64,000 nucleotides of DNA from Blastococcus sp. CT_GayMR16 (GCF_004570875.1 NZ_SPQK01000012.1:62001-126000), one strand, 5' to 3'. Shown: positions 15,033 through 24,777, counted from the stretch's first letter. Translations and numbers: made by a program. The notes: generated by a model from the sequence alone, not told the origin.

Positions 15033-17707
15033 CGTCGGCCTTGGGGGGCTGAGACGTATTCGACGGTGGCATCACTTGAACTTGCGGGAAACTGAATTTG
15101 ATATGCGATAACCGTCGGGGCGCCCACGGAATCGACGTACAACGGGATACGAGTCGAACTGCCTGACCTGGGCTGCGATTGGGCACTGATGGGGTACAGA
15201 ACGAGGTACCCCTCGCGGGCGTCGCGTTGCATTCGCAACGCTGCGGCGAGCGTGTCGGCATTTCCGTCTCCGACGGCGGCCCGCGCCGCGGCAATCGCGG
15301 ACGCTTCCAGCCCGAAGAGGTCGTCCTCGGGTTCGGTGACGACACCGAGACTAGTTGGGTCCTTAGCCAACCTCGTACGCGCCTTGAGCGCAATCTCTGG
15401 CCGGCCGACGACCCCGAGGTCATCGCTCCCCAGCTCAGGATTTTCGGCCTGCGCGGCTGACAAGAGGACTCGCCAACGGGTGAGCTCCCGGTTGCGTACC
15501 TGGAGCTGAATGTAGTCGAGCACACTCTGAGGATCGATACTCGGTTGCCTGAACACGGGGAAGTCGCCTAGGAACCGCAAGACCTGCTGGGCTGGGATAT
15601 CGGTCCAGAACGGCCTGCCGCTATCCGTCTGCGGACTCCCAAGAGAGTTCAGGAATTCTCTGGTCACCTTCAACGACTGACTGATAGTTGTCCGATCATC
15701 GATGATACGAACAGTCTGCACGCGCTGTCCGGAGTAGTCCAGACTGAGCTCTTCCGCGGCACGCATCTTATTCGGTGCAGTCACCAGCATCGTCGGATGC
15801 ATTCGAACCTTCGGGACGAACTCGCGCGGAGTTAGGCGTTGCGTCTCATAAAGGGCGATCTGATTTCGAAGTTCTTGCTCGGCAGTCGCGAGGTCGTGAA
15901 AGCAAGAAACGAGAAGCTGCGTGCTGTAGAGGCGAGTGAGGTCAACGTAGCGGCCGCGATAGCCGAACCAACGACCCATCTGCATGAGCGTGTCATAATA
16001 TAGGGTTTCCCGAACATAGAAGGACGTAATGAGTCCTTCGATTGTCACCCCCCGGCTAAGCTTATTTCCCCCAACGAGGACGGCCTTAAGGGTCGGCTCG
16101 GCATCAAAATCGGCAGTGTCGAGGTGGTCAGAGTTAAGCACCCGAACCGGTATGCCGTCCCGAAGTAGGTCATCGAGATATGGCTCAATGGACTCAAACG
16201 CTACGTCCAGGCCTACGTCCAAGCTCACGGTTACAGGACGGAATTCTCTGTTCCACCTGTCGACAAAGGCGGGCCGTGAGACCTCTCGCTCGTAGCGCCA
16301 CTGCTGGCGGATCACTGCCAGCTCATTGCGGATGTCCTCTGCCAGCGGATTTTGAACGGCACGCCGCATGTCCGTGTGCACGAGCATGGTGCACGGCTCG
16401 TCCCGCCCTGCTCGGTGCAGCCAGCCGGCCGCACCGAGCAAATAGTCAACCAAGGCCTGCCTCAGGGAGGGCGGTACCGCAGGGATGAACGTGTCCCGCT
16501 CGCCGCGAGGGGGGACCACATAGTCGATTTCATGATCGGGAACAATCTCTATGACATCTAGTGCCTCAACAGTGATCTCCCCTTCGCCGGCGAGTCGGTC
16601 GCGGCCGAATAGTCTTTCAGCGCCAACGTAGTTCCCCCCCGGGGGAGACGGAAGACTGATGATGAAGTCACGCGGGAATAGGTCGTCTCCGCCATCGGCA
16701 TCCGACGCCGAGGGGTCGATTAGAACATTGGCGAAAGGTGTTGCAGTGTAGGCAACGTAGCTGCTGCGGGCGAAAAGGTTCAGCAACTGGCGAATACGCA
16801 GGTTAATTGCGCTTGGATCAAGCTCGTCGGCGGCTGGGGCGTCCCCATCGTAATCGTCCGGATCGAGATCCGTTAATTCCGCCACGGCCCTGTTACCGCC
16901 TGTGTTGACTGACGCCTGGTCCGCCTCATCATCGATTATCAGTACCGGAACGTGGTCAGGGACTCGGCCGCGCATCCAAGCAAGGAGCCGATCCAATCTG
17001 GATTTATTCTTTTTCAGGACAAGGATAACGTGGTCATTCCCCTGCAGGAGAGCTCCATTCACGGCCGCGGCGTCGAAATCACCCCACGGCTCGCCGTTCG
17101 TCATCCACACCCAACGATTGCCCGGCGTCGGCAGCCCCACACCTATCGTGTCTTCATGCCCTAGGTCTCGCTGAAGGCGTCTCTGGGTCTGCATGCGAAG
17201 CGAGTTGTGTAGGCCGGACAAGACTATGACAATCCTGTATCCCGCATCGGCCGCCTTCGCGATAAGGGCGCTGAAATTGGCCGTCTTTCCACTTTGGACA
17301 TGCCCAACCACGAGTCCGCGAATGTCGAATGGGTCGGCCGCGCCGGGATCGCCCAAGTGGGCGAGCACCCTATCGCTGGCGATGTCGAGACTGTCGATCT
17401 CGAAATCCATTCGACGCAGGTCATGAGCGAGAAATCGCCGCTGCCGGAGCCAGTAGTAGCCCTCGGCCGAGTTCCAGTCTTGGTACCACGGCTGAGGGCC
17501 GCCGGTACTGGAGAACTCCGTTGGCCTGAGGACCTCAATCGTCGTAGAAGTCTGCTCGCGGTAGCGCTGAAGGACGCGGTCGTGCATCTCAGCGGGGATG
17601 AGGTGCCCCGCCTCGGCGAGCGCCCCTTCGTCGGACAGTCCGCGTGTGCTCATGAGCACACGCAGCAGCACGACGAAATCCTCGACGTCATCACCAGCCG
17701 AGTTCAT
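15029..17707 (-). CDS. Z1 domain-containing SF2-like helicase/ATPase
   Basis: 892 residues from ATG 17707, preceded by GGAG; a TTG six bases upstream is less likely. Walker A is GHVQSGKT, Walker B is LIIDDEAD, and later motifs are NKLSRGVTIEGL and QMGRWFGYR (arginine finger region). The C-terminal third is the Z1 region. Known Z1 proteins occur only in predicted restriction-modification operons with a GHKL ATPase, a PD-(D/E)XK protein and a cytosine methylase, all present here. It overlaps the upstream ATPase gene by 17 bases. A role as DNA translocase/remodeller before cleavage is inference. Confidence 0.9.
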   Translation of the reverse strand: MNSAGDDVEDFVVLLRVLMSTRGLSDEGALAEAGHLIPAEMHDRVLQRYREQTSTTIEVLRPTEFSSTGGPQPWYQDWNSAEGYYWLRQRRFLAHDLRRMDFEIDSLDIASDRVLAHLGDPGAADPFDIRGLVVGHVQSGKTANFSALIAKAADAGYRIVIVLSGLHNSLRMQTQRRLQRDLGHEDTIGVGLPTPGNRWVWMTNGEPWGDFDAAAVNGALLQGNDHVILVLKKNKSRLDRLLAWMRGRVPDHVPVLIIDDEADQASVNTGGNRAVAELTDLDPDDYDGDAPAADELDPSAINLRIRQLLNLFARSSYVAYTATPFANVLIDPSASDADGGDDLFPRDFIISLPSPPGGNYVGAERLFGRDRLAGEGEITVEALDVIEIVPDHEIDYVVPPRGERDTFIPAVPPSLRQALVDYLLGAAGWLHRAGRDEPCTMLVHTDMRRAVQNPLAEDIRNELAVIRQQWRYEREVSRPAFVDRWNREFRPVTVSLDVGLDVAFESIEPYLDDLLRDGIPVRVLNSDHLDTADFDAEPTLKAVLVGGNKLSRGVTIEGLITSFYVRETLYYDTLMQMGRWFGYRGRYVDLTRLYSTQLLVSCFHDLATAEQELRNQIALYETQRLTPREFVPKVRMHPTMLVTAPNKMRAAEELSLDYSGQRVQTVRIIDDRTTISQSLKVTREFLNSLGSPQTDSGRPFWTDIPAQQVLRFLGDFPVFRQPSIDPQSVLDYIQLQVRNRELTRWRVLLSAAQAENPELGSDDLGVVGRPEIALKARTRLAKDPTSLGVVTEPEDDLFGLEASAIAAARAAVGDGNADTLAAALRMQRDAREGYLVLYPISAQSQPRSGSSTRIPLYVDSVGAPTVIAYQIQFPASSSDATVEYVSAPQGRR

Positions 17708-19130
17708 GTGCAATCTCCGGATTCTTCTCGCGCAGTGCGCGCACGATGTCGGTCAGGGCGTCTGCGCGCCCGGCATGGGCGGCTGCCGCCTCGAGGGCGG
17801 GGCGCAGATCCGCAAGCGCAGCCGGGCCCTTAGGTTGAGGCGAGTCAAAGCCATCCCCACCCGGCGGTTTTGTGGGTGTAGCCCCCGCGGACGAACGAGG
17901 GGGGGTGCCTGAGTCGCTATGCGTCTCGGGTGCGCGCGGTGTCGAGTCGCTCGAAGGGCCCGCCGATGCGGTAGGGCTCGGCCGTGGCGGCGTTGCGCCG
18001 GTCCTCTGTCGAGTCGTCCGGTAGCGACGGTTCGCAGCCGCTGCCACCCGGCTGATGATCGGCTCCAGCGCATCGCGGAGTTCCCCAGGAAGCCTCACGC
18101 TCGCCTTTGAGATGTTGATTCCGAACGCATGGTCGAGGTTGGGCGCAAAGTCAAGTGCAACTCGAGCAAGTTTCGTATGCTCATCGACAGTTCGGATTCG
18201 GCTCCAACCCCCCCACTGGACAAGCCGGTTCGCGCGATAAACGTAAAACCCTTGCTGCCGGTTCCACTTGAGAGGCCCGGATGCCCGCTGCCAAGCGTTG
18301 GTACTAGAGAATTCCTGCCGCTCAGGAAGAACGTAGGGACGGATCCGAACAATCCCGGTTCCCCCAACAGTCGCGAGCGTGATGTTGGTTTCCGGGTGCG
18401 CATCAGTAGCCTTCTCGTCCCGACAGAACGGATCCCAGGGCGCGACATCCTGGCCATTTACCCTAAGCTTCAGTCGGCGCCCCGGTGCCTCGCCCGCTAG
18501 GAACCGATGGAATACCATGCCGAGGTGTTCTTCGACTTCCTGCGCGGCACTGAGCATTCGCCTGTGCGCCCACGTGCCGTACGGGTCTTTGTAGTCGAGA
18601 ACCCGGTCGAGGTTTTCCCACAACACGACGGTGCCGGGAGCTGCCTTCAACGGCTCAGTAAGGTGGGCAGGACGGTCGGAAGGCTCGACCACGATGGCTT
18701 CCCACCTGTTGGTGCGCGCGATGTGGTCAAGGTCTAGACAGCGTGCCTCTATCCGAGCTCGCTGCAGTCCCCTGCGGGACGCTACGGTAACGCGGCGACA
18801 CTGCGATGTAGACGCCGATTTGAGTCCGAAGCCGAACTTGCCGAGGTCGTCTTCGGAATAGGCGCGCTCGGATCCGTAACGCAATGACTCGGTGAGCGTG
18901 CCCGCGTCCATTCCAGTGCCGTTATCTGCGATACGTATCCAGGATCCTTCACTGTCGAACCGTAGGTCGACGGCGACAGTCGTGGCGGCGGCAGCGATGC
19001 TGTTGTCGACAAGGTCGGCGACCGCTTGAGTGAGCTCGTACCCGACGTCGCGCAGGGACTCGATCGTTCGAGACGCCGACGGGACGACCGGCTCGACGCG
19101 CAGCCGTCTTGGTGAGGCCGTGGCCGCCAA
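17691..19130 (-). CDS. GHKL ATPase (MORC/MutL-like) of a restriction system
   Basis: 479 residues from a TTG preceded by GGGAG at good spacing. The ATP site is clear: N-box AVADLVDNSIAAAA, G1 DNGTGMD and G2 GKFGFGLKSAS. A transducer region with the lysine-bearing FGINISKASVRLP follows. Residues about 375-435 are a Pro/Ser/Thr-rich linker, and a short helical tail carries the C-terminus. Such proteins are the bacterial relatives of MORC ATPases and MutL in restriction-modification operons. ATP-driven dimerisation would clamp DNA for the Z1 and nuclease subunits. It is the first gene of the operon. Confidence 0.9.
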   Translation of the reverse strand: MAATASPRRLRVEPVVPSASRTIESLRDVGYELTQAVADLVDNSIAAAATTVAVDLRFDSEGSWIRIADNGTGMDAGTLTESLRYGSERAYSEDDLGKFGFGLKSASTSQCRRVTVASRRGLQRARIEARCLDLDHIARTNRWEAIVVEPSDRPAHLTEPLKAAPGTVVLWENLDRVLDYKDPYGTWAHRRMLSAAQEVEEHLGMVFHRFLAGEAPGRRLKLRVNGQDVAPWDPFCRDEKATDAHPETNITLATVGGTGIVRIRPYVLPERQEFSSTNAWQRASGPLKWNRQQGFYVYRANRLVQWGGWSRIRTVDEHTKLARVALDFAPNLDHAFGINISKASVRLPGELRDALEPIISRVAAAANRRYRTTRQRTGATPPRPSPTASAGPSSDSTPRAPETHSDSGTPPRSSAGATPTKPPGGDGFDSPQPKGPAALADLRPALEAAAAHAGRADALTDIVRALREKNPEIAHELGW

Positions 19131-19309
19131 TGAGTCTCCCGAGTTTCAGTACAGGTCCGTCAAGCTGGGCTCCCGCCAGACTAGGTCCGACGTCCGACAA
19201 TCCAGGATCCCGGCGTCTCCCGGCGGGTCGGCGGCGTCGGGCCTGGACTTGCGTGCCGGACTGCCGAGCACCACACGGGCCTAACGTTCGCGCAGCCGGC
19301 GGATTCATG

Positions 19310-22300
19310 TCACAGCGCCGCTGACTCCACCAACCAACAGAGCGCGTTCACACCCCGCAGTTGCTGGGGCGTGCGCACGGGTGCATCAAGCAGGACCGGG
19401 CTCAGTACCGCGACGGCCAGCGCCTGTGCCCGCGACACCGCCACGTTCAGTCGGTCGAGGTCGTAGAGGAACGAGACGCCGCGGGGCGCGTCGTCGGCGC
19501 TGGTACTGGTCATCGAGTAGATGACCACTGGCGCCTCTTGGCCCTGGAACTTGTCCACGGTGCCGACCCGCGCGCCGTCGGGCAGCGCCGCCTTGATCAG
19601 CGCGACCTGGGCGTTGTACGGCGCCACGACGAGCACCTGCTCTGGGCCGATCCGGGACTCGACACCCTCATGGTTCCGCCACGTCGCCCCCTGCACCGAC
19701 TGCCACAGGCGCGCGACGACGTCCGCCTCCTGCTGGCTCTTGTCCGCCGCCGTCAGCACGTGCCGAACCGGGTGCACCCGCAGCCCGCTCCCCGACAACG
19801 GGCCCTCCCCCAGCACGGCAACCCGCTCGCGACCCGGGGCCGCCTCGAGCCGGCCCTCGTAGGCCAAGTCGGACACGAACGCGGTCAGGGCCGGGTGCAT
19901 CCGGTACGAGCGGTCGAGGAAAACGCCGCGCTCGGGCGGGATGGTGGCGTGTCCGTCGAGCAGGTGCTCGAGCGCCGAGGCGCCGGACTCGCCCGGGTGC
20001 ACCGCCTGACTCGGCTGGGCCAACTGCTGTGGGTCGCCCAGCAGCACCATCGACCGCGCACCCCGCGCCACCGCCACCGCGTTGGCCAGCGAGAACTGCC
20101 CGGCCTCGTCGACCACCAGCACATCAACCGCCTGCGCCACGTCCGCGCGCGTCCAGAACCACGCCGTCCCGCCGACCAGGTTCACGTCGCCGACCAGAAG
20201 CTTCCGCGCGACCACCCCGTTGTCGCTCGACCAGGCCACGCCTGCCGAACCGCAGTGCTGGCTCTCGTCGCACTTCTGCAACGCGGGCCGCCCGACCGCC
20301 TTCAGCACGTTGCCGATGACCGCATGCGAGGTCGCCGTGACGCCGACCTTCTTGCCGGCGTCCAGCAGCTTCCGGATCAGTTCCGCGGCGGCGGTCGTCT
20401 TGCCGCTCCCCGGCGGGCCCTGGATCGCCAGCACTTCGCCGTCCAGAGCGAGCCCGAGCCGCACGATCGCGTCGGTCGTCGACTCCCCCTCACGCAGCTG
20501 CGTTCCCATGGGAACGCGCCGCTGGACGAGCGCCTGCCCGAGGCAGTCGCGGCCGGCCAACACGTCCTCCCCGGTCGCCTGGATCGCCTCGCGCAGGCTC
20601 TTCGTGTTCAGCGGACCGCCCGGTCCCAGACCGCGCGGTCGCGGCGCGGCAGCCGTCGTCTTGAGCACCAGTCGGCCGGCCACCGGGTCCAGCTCGAAGA
20701 CCGTGCCGACCTTCTTCGACGAGTCGACGTCCAGGGCGTCGTCGCCGATCGACAGCTTCGTGTCCTGCACCGGGAACGTGTACTCGTACAGGCGGCTCTT
20801 CTTCTCCGCGCCGCGGTCGACCGGCTCTGACAGCCCGCCGAGAGCGGCGCCGTCCGCGATGAGCGCCTCCTGGTCCAGCGTCTTCAACCGGAAGACGTCC
20901 CACCAGGCCGGGCGATCCTCGCGGCGGTGCCAGCCGACGAGGTCGCCGAGCAGCTGGTGACCGGCGTCGTGCAGCCGCCCGGCCAGCTCCAGCTCCGCGG
21001 CCTCGACGTCGCTGATCGGTCCAACGGCCGTGTCCGACTCCAACGCAGGACGTTGCTGAGGCCCGTGCAGAGCCTCGAGTTCGGCGCGCTGCTGTTCCAG
21101 CCACTCGTGCAGCTCGCGGGTCGAGTCAACGTCGTCCTTGTTGTAGGACTCGATGTCGTCGAGCTTCTGCTGGTCTCGGTCGTCGAGCCACTGCTCGTAC
21201 ATCAGCACGCTGCCGAGCCCACTGGCCACCGCACCCTCGTGCGACCGGCCATAGAACGCCTCGACCTTCTTGATCGAGTACGACTCCTTGCTGATCCGCA
21301 TCGACTGCCGGACGACGGGATAGAGGTCGACGAACCGCTCCTCGCGCAGCAACTGGTCCAGCTCCGCCTCGCGGACGCCGTAGCCGCCGGTCAGGTTCTT
21401 GAGCGCGGTCACCTCGTAGGGCGCGTAGTGGTAGACGTGCATCGACGGGTCGGCCTGCGCGGCGGAGACGATCCGGTCGACCAGGTCGGCGACCATCTGC
21501 TGCTCGGCGGCCCGGTCGTGCGCCCACAGCGGCGTGAACGCGCCTGCCCGATCCCCGAGGCCGGCGAGGTACTCGATGCCCGCGCCGTCCTCGAACCAGG
21601 GGTCGCCCTCGAAGTCGAGATAGAGGTCGCCCGGGCTCGGCGGCGGCAGGCGCAGCAGTCCGAGGCCCGGCTGCGGGTCGAGCAGCGTGCGCGACGGCTG
21701 CCCCGTGGTCCGCTCGCGGAGCTGCTCCGCCGCCTGCTGCTGTAACCGAGTGCGCGCGTCGGCACCGATGCCCGACGACTGCAGAAGCTCAGGCGACGCC
21801 GTCGCCAGGTCGTACAGGGTCGCGATGCCGGCCGCCCGCAGCGCGTCCCGGTGGTCGCCGCGCATGAAGGCAACCAGTCCGAGGTCGTCCGCCTGCCGCA
21901 GCTCGGTGTTGCAGCGCTCGGCCCAGCGGCACTGCTCGCAGTAGCCGATCGGCGAGGGACCGGTCTCCGGCGGCGCATCGACGAACGCCTCCAGCCGGGC
22001 CCGCGCCCGGCGGGCGTAGGGAGCGACGTCGATCAGCCGCCACGGCCGCGAGACGCCGTCCCCGGTGACGACGTGGATGAACTCGGGGGCCACCCCCTGC
22101 AGCACCGTCAGCCGTTCGGCGTAGGTGGCCATCTGCAGCAGCGCGGCGACCTTCAGCTTCCGTGCCAGTTTGGTGTCGGCGATCTCGTACGACCAGTCCC
22201 CGAAGGCGGAGCGGCCAGGCACCTTCAGCAGGAAGTCGGACTGCCCGCCCCAGGCGCCGTCGAAGAACGTCCCCTGGTAGACGACGTCGACGCCGCGGCG

Positions 22301-22585
22301 CATGGCCTCGACCGTCTCGGCCTCAGCCTGACGGCGTCCAGGAGCGTCGAAGACGGTCTCGATCTCCGTCACCGACTTGCCGGACACCTTCAACGACGCC
22401 AGGTACTTCTCCTCGTGCGCCATGCCCCGGTCGAAGACGAACTGCAGCTCCTCCGTCGTCTCGACGTCCGGCGCCGCCCACTCCCCCGTGGCCACTCCGA
22501 GGTCGAGCCACGTCAGGTGCCGGCACTCCTGATGGGCGGTCAGGTCGGTCGGGCTGAGCACCAGCCGCCCGTCGAGTTGCTGCAT
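19310..22585 (-). CDS. TM0106-type RecB nuclease fused to SF1 helicase
   Basis: 1091 residues. Residues 1-240 are a Cas4/RecB-like domain with a Cys at the N-terminus (HQECRH) and YCEQCRWAERC, the ligand set for a [4Fe-4S] cluster, plus D and E-x-D/K-like positions. Residues 310-500 are an RNase H-like exonuclease region (LYLDFEGDPW, YNKDDVDSTRELHEW). The C-terminal half is a DNA2/UPF1-type helicase: QGPPGSGKTT, VVDEAGQ, LLGDPQQLAQP, SYRMHPALTAFV, TVDKFQGQEAPVV, LNVAVSRAQ. It lies just upstream of the GHKL gene on the same strand, separated by 179 bases. DNA repair or defence is likely. Confidence 0.88.
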   Translation of the reverse strand: MQQLDGRLVLSPTDLTAHQECRHLTWLDLGVATGEWAAPDVETTEELQFVFDRGMAHEEKYLASLKVSGKSVTEIETVFDAPGRRQAEAETVEAMRRGVDVVYQGTFFDGAWGGQSDFLLKVPGRSAFGDWSYEIADTKLARKLKVAALLQMATYAERLTVLQGVAPEFIHVVTGDGVSRPWRLIDVAPYARRARARLEAFVDAPPETGPSPIGYCEQCRWAERCNTELRQADDLGLVAFMRGDHRDALRAAGIATLYDLATASPELLQSSGIGADARTRLQQQAAEQLRERTTGQPSRTLLDPQPGLGLLRLPPPSPGDLYLDFEGDPWFEDGAGIEYLAGLGDRAGAFTPLWAHDRAAEQQMVADLVDRIVSAAQADPSMHVYHYAPYEVTALKNLTGGYGVREAELDQLLREERFVDLYPVVRQSMRISKESYSIKKVEAFYGRSHEGAVASGLGSVLMYEQWLDDRDQQKLDDIESYNKDDVDSTRELHEWLEQQRAELEALHGPQQRPALESDTAVGPISDVEAAELELAGRLHDAGHQLLGDLVGWHRREDRPAWWDVFRLKTLDQEALIADGAALGGLSEPVDRGAEKKSRLYEYTFPVQDTKLSIGDDALDVDSSKKVGTVFELDPVAGRLVLKTTAAAPRPRGLGPGGPLNTKSLREAIQATGEDVLAGRDCLGQALVQRRVPMGTQLREGESTTDAIVRLGLALDGEVLAIQGPPGSGKTTAAAELIRKLLDAGKKVGVTATSHAVIGNVLKAVGRPALQKCDESQHCGSAGVAWSSDNGVVARKLLVGDVNLVGGTAWFWTRADVAQAVDVLVVDEAGQFSLANAVAVARGARSMVLLGDPQQLAQPSQAVHPGESGASALEHLLDGHATIPPERGVFLDRSYRMHPALTAFVSDLAYEGRLEAAPGRERVAVLGEGPLSGSGLRVHPVRHVLTAADKSQQEADVVARLWQSVQGATWRNHEGVESRIGPEQVLVVAPYNAQVALIKAALPDGARVGTVDKFQGQEAPVVIYSMTSTSADDAPRGVSFLYDLDRLNVAVSRAQALAVAVLSPVLLDAPVRTPQQLRGVNALCWLVESAAL

Positions 22586-22736
22586 CGCCCGTGCCTCCGT
22601 CGTCCGCGGTCTCGCGAGGCCGGACCGGCCTGCCGGTGGATGAGATCGGACGGTACTGACAGGTTGCGTAGATCTTGGCCGTCGAGGGGAGGAGCGAGCG
22701 ACTGACCTAGGGCCTCACGTCACCGCGATGAGCGAA

Positions 22737-23531
22737 TCATCTCACTGACGTGGAGATTGGCTCCAGGAAGAAGAGTTCCTGGGTGCTGTTGTAGTCGACG
22801 ACCCGAGCCACGATGCGCAGATTGTCCCCGGTGCCGATCGTGTCCGGAATGTTCGAGCCCGTCAGGTGCAGATCGTTCGTGATGTTGACGTCTTGGAACT
22901 GAAAGTTCGGGCCAGCCGTGGATGTTTCGCTGTAATCTCCGGCACCGATCAGAATGTCATATCTCGTCGTGTAATCGCCATGATTGTTCAGGTAGGCGAT
23001 GTTTCCATCGAACTCGATGGTCCTGCCCCGGTACGTGGCTGCGAACTCTCCGACCGCAGGCACGCTCGCGTCCGTGATCGCGACCAGCGCTGCCAGATCC
23101 GCGTTGTTCTCCACCGTCAGGGGCTCGTCCTCGGCGGACGGTGTGGGGACGGCCGGGCTGCTCACCACCGGCTCCTGAGCAAGCTCGCCACCCGTCCCGG
23201 CGTCGGCCTCCGTTGCCGACGCGGTCGGCTGGGATGGGCCGCCACTCCCCTGCGTCCCGACGACGACACCGACGAGGATCCCGAGCAGGACCAGCGCGGC
23301 GGCCGACACGGCCAGAAGCTGCACCTTCCGATCCAGGCGGCGGAAGGCCGCCAGCGCCGCCGTACCGAACGTCGTGGGCTTGACGCGGCGGAAGGTCAGT
23401 TCCGTCCGCAACACTCCTTGGTTCCGGCTGTCGACCTCCCAGCCGTCCTTCTCCCACTTCGCGATCGTCTTGGCTTCGCTGCCGCGGATTGCCTGAACGG
23501 ACGTGAACTCGTACTGCGCGTCGTCGACCAC
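22737..23531 (-). CDS. Membrane-anchored DUF4839-like protein
   Basis: 264 residues from the GTG at 23531; an open frame continues upstream but is not protein-like. A cytoplasmic N-terminal domain (residues 1-75, WEKDGWEVDSRNQG then LRTELTFRR) precedes one membrane helix (about 78-102, VQLLAVSAAALVLLGILVGV). A Pro/Thr/Ala linker and an extracytoplasmic domain follow (TYRGRTIEFDGNIAYLNNHG ... GDNLRIVARVVDYN), which resembles DUF4839. The function is unknown; an OB-like ligand-binding outer domain is plausible. Confidence 0.75.
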   Translation of the reverse strand: MVDDAQYEFTSVQAIRGSEAKTIAKWEKDGWEVDSRNQGVLRTELTFRRVKPTTFGTAALAAFRRLDRKVQLLAVSAAALVLLGILVGVVVGTQGSGGPSQPTASATEADAGTGGELAQEPVVSSPAVPTPSAEDEPLTVENNADLAALVAITDASVPAVGEFAATYRGRTIEFDGNIAYLNNHGDYTTRYDILIGAGDYSETSTAGPNFQFQDVNITNDLHLTGSNIPDTIGTGDNLRIVARVVDYNSTQELFFLEPISTSVR

Positions 23532-23721
23532 TGATGGACCGTAAGCACGGCGGACGGCGCACCGTGGGTGCCGCTCGGCCGTCGTCGTGCCACTTCCCCC
23601 TCTCGGGACACGGCAGGAGCAGCAACCACCTGACTTCCCACAGGTGTCAGGGCCGTCGTCCGACCGTGCGCGTCGCGCTTGCGCGGCACGCGGCTCGCCT
23701 CCCGCTCGACGATCTCGACTG

Positions 23722-23971
23722 ATGTTCCCGATCCACTTCGCCACCACGGACAGGACACGGCCCGTCCTGATCCTGACTCGTGAGCTGGTGCGCCCGCACC
23801 TCACTCGCGTCACCGTCGCCCCGATCACCAGCACCGTCCGTGGGGCTGTCCACCGAGGTCCCGGTCGGACGGGCGAACGGGCTGGCCATCCCAGCGTGGT
23901 CGGTTGCGACAACGTCGTCACCGGCCCTGCAGGCGGCATTCGACCTCGACGACCTGACGGTTCACGGCTGA
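23722..23971 (+). pseudogene. Decayed MazF/PemK-type toxin gene
   Basis: A MazF-like protein can be read only by switching frames. Frame one gives TRPVLILTREL and VTVAPITSTVRG. The next segment, LSTEVPVGRANGL, lies one base over. HPSVVGCDNVVT returns to frame one. The tail ALQAAFDLDDL is again shifted, and the segment that normally separates the last two is missing. This order is the standard MazF order, so one insertion, one deletion and a further internal deletion are needed. The gene is dead. No intact antitoxin was found directly upstream. Confidence 0.75.
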
Positions 23972-24078
23972 TTCCCCAGCCTCTCGCGATATCTGCGCCA
24001 GGGGGCCACGTCATGCTCGGCTACTGGAACCGCCCAGACGAGGAGCGCGCCGTCCACTGATCCCGAATTGGGCTTGAT

Positions 24079-24106
24079 GGATAGCGTCGCCTTGACGACA
24101 CTATCC
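24079..24106. promoter_or_regulatory. Inverted-repeat operator of the AbiE-like pair
   Basis: GGATAGCGTCG (24079-24089) and CGACACTATCC (24096-24106) form an inverted repeat with one mismatch in 11 and a 6-base spacer, ending 2 bases before the ATG of the HTH gene. It overlaps a plausible -10 (CACTAT) of a near-leaderless promoter. AbiE antitoxins are known to bind inverted repeats in their own promoter, so autoregulation is the simple reading. Confidence 0.6.
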
Positions 24107-24108
24107 GT

Positions 24109-24777
24109 ATGGCACTGATGACGACCCAGCAGGCCGCTGACCGGATCGGCGCCTCGGTCCGCCACGTGCAGCGCTTGGTCGCAGACGGCGGCCTGGTGGC
24201 GATCGGTACCGACCGCATCGACGCCGAGTCCGTCGCCCAGTGGATGGCCCAACGCGCGGGCAGCCGGGTGCGCGCATGGGAGGAGCCGACAGCCTGGGCC
24301 GCCGTCGCGCTCCTCGAGGGCGAGCCGGCTCAGTGGCTCGGGCAGGCGCAACGGTCACGCCTGCGCTCGGCGCTCACTGACGGAACCACCGCTGAGCTCA
24401 CCGCGCGGACCCGCAACCGGGCGGAGGTCCACCACTTCCATGCGCATCCGCGTGCGCTCGGACACCTGACTCGCGACGTCATCGATCCCGGGACGACGCA
24501 GGGCATCGGCGGGCTGACCAGCGCGACGGACCGGCTCGACGGATACGTCGACGAGGGCGCCCTACGCCGCCTGGAGCAGCGCTACCGGCTGGACCCCGAT
24601 CCCTCCGGCAACGTCACCCTCCGGGCGACGAACATGAGCGCGGACGTCGTGGAAGCGCTCGCCCAGGGACGCCGGCACGTGCTCGCGGCGCTGGACCTCG
24701 CGACGTCCACCGATGCCCGGGAGCGCTCGGCTGGTCACCGGATCCTCGACCGCGCCCTGGAGCGGCTGCGTGGCTGA
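24109..24777 (+). CDS. HTH-containing AbiEi-like antitoxin
   Basis: 222 residues. Residues 1-50 are an excisionase/MerR-type helix-turn-helix (MTTQQAADRIGASVRHVQRL, then a wing and GTDRIDAESVAQWM). The remainder is a conserved alpha/beta region (TAELTARTRNRAEVHHFHAH, GLTSATDRLDGYVDEGALRR) typical of proteins encoded before AbiEii-like nucleotidyltransferases. The next gene starts 8 bases before this one stops. It should be the antitoxin and repressor of a type IV-like toxin-antitoxin pair, using the operator just upstream. The family name is inference from context and layout. Confidence 0.7.
   Translation: MALMTTQQAADRIGASVRHVQRLVADGGLVAIGTDRIDAESVAQWMAQRAGSRVRAWEEPTAWAAVALLEGEPAQWLGQAQRSRLRSALTDGTTAELTARTRNRAEVHHFHAHPRALGHLTRDVIDPGTTQGIGGLTSATDRLDGYVDEGALRRLEQRYRLDPDPSGNVTLRATNMSADVVEALAQGRRHVLAALDLATSTDARERSAGHRILDRALERLRG

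Noticed and set aside
22586-22736. Intergenic region before the RecB-helicase gene
   Set aside because: Checked for tRNA or attachment-site remnants at the island side; no repeat or tRNA-like fold seen.
23534-23722. Possible antitoxin remnant before the decayed mazF
   Set aside because: The frame ends in LPLDDLD just before the toxin ATG, but nothing else resembles an antitoxin.
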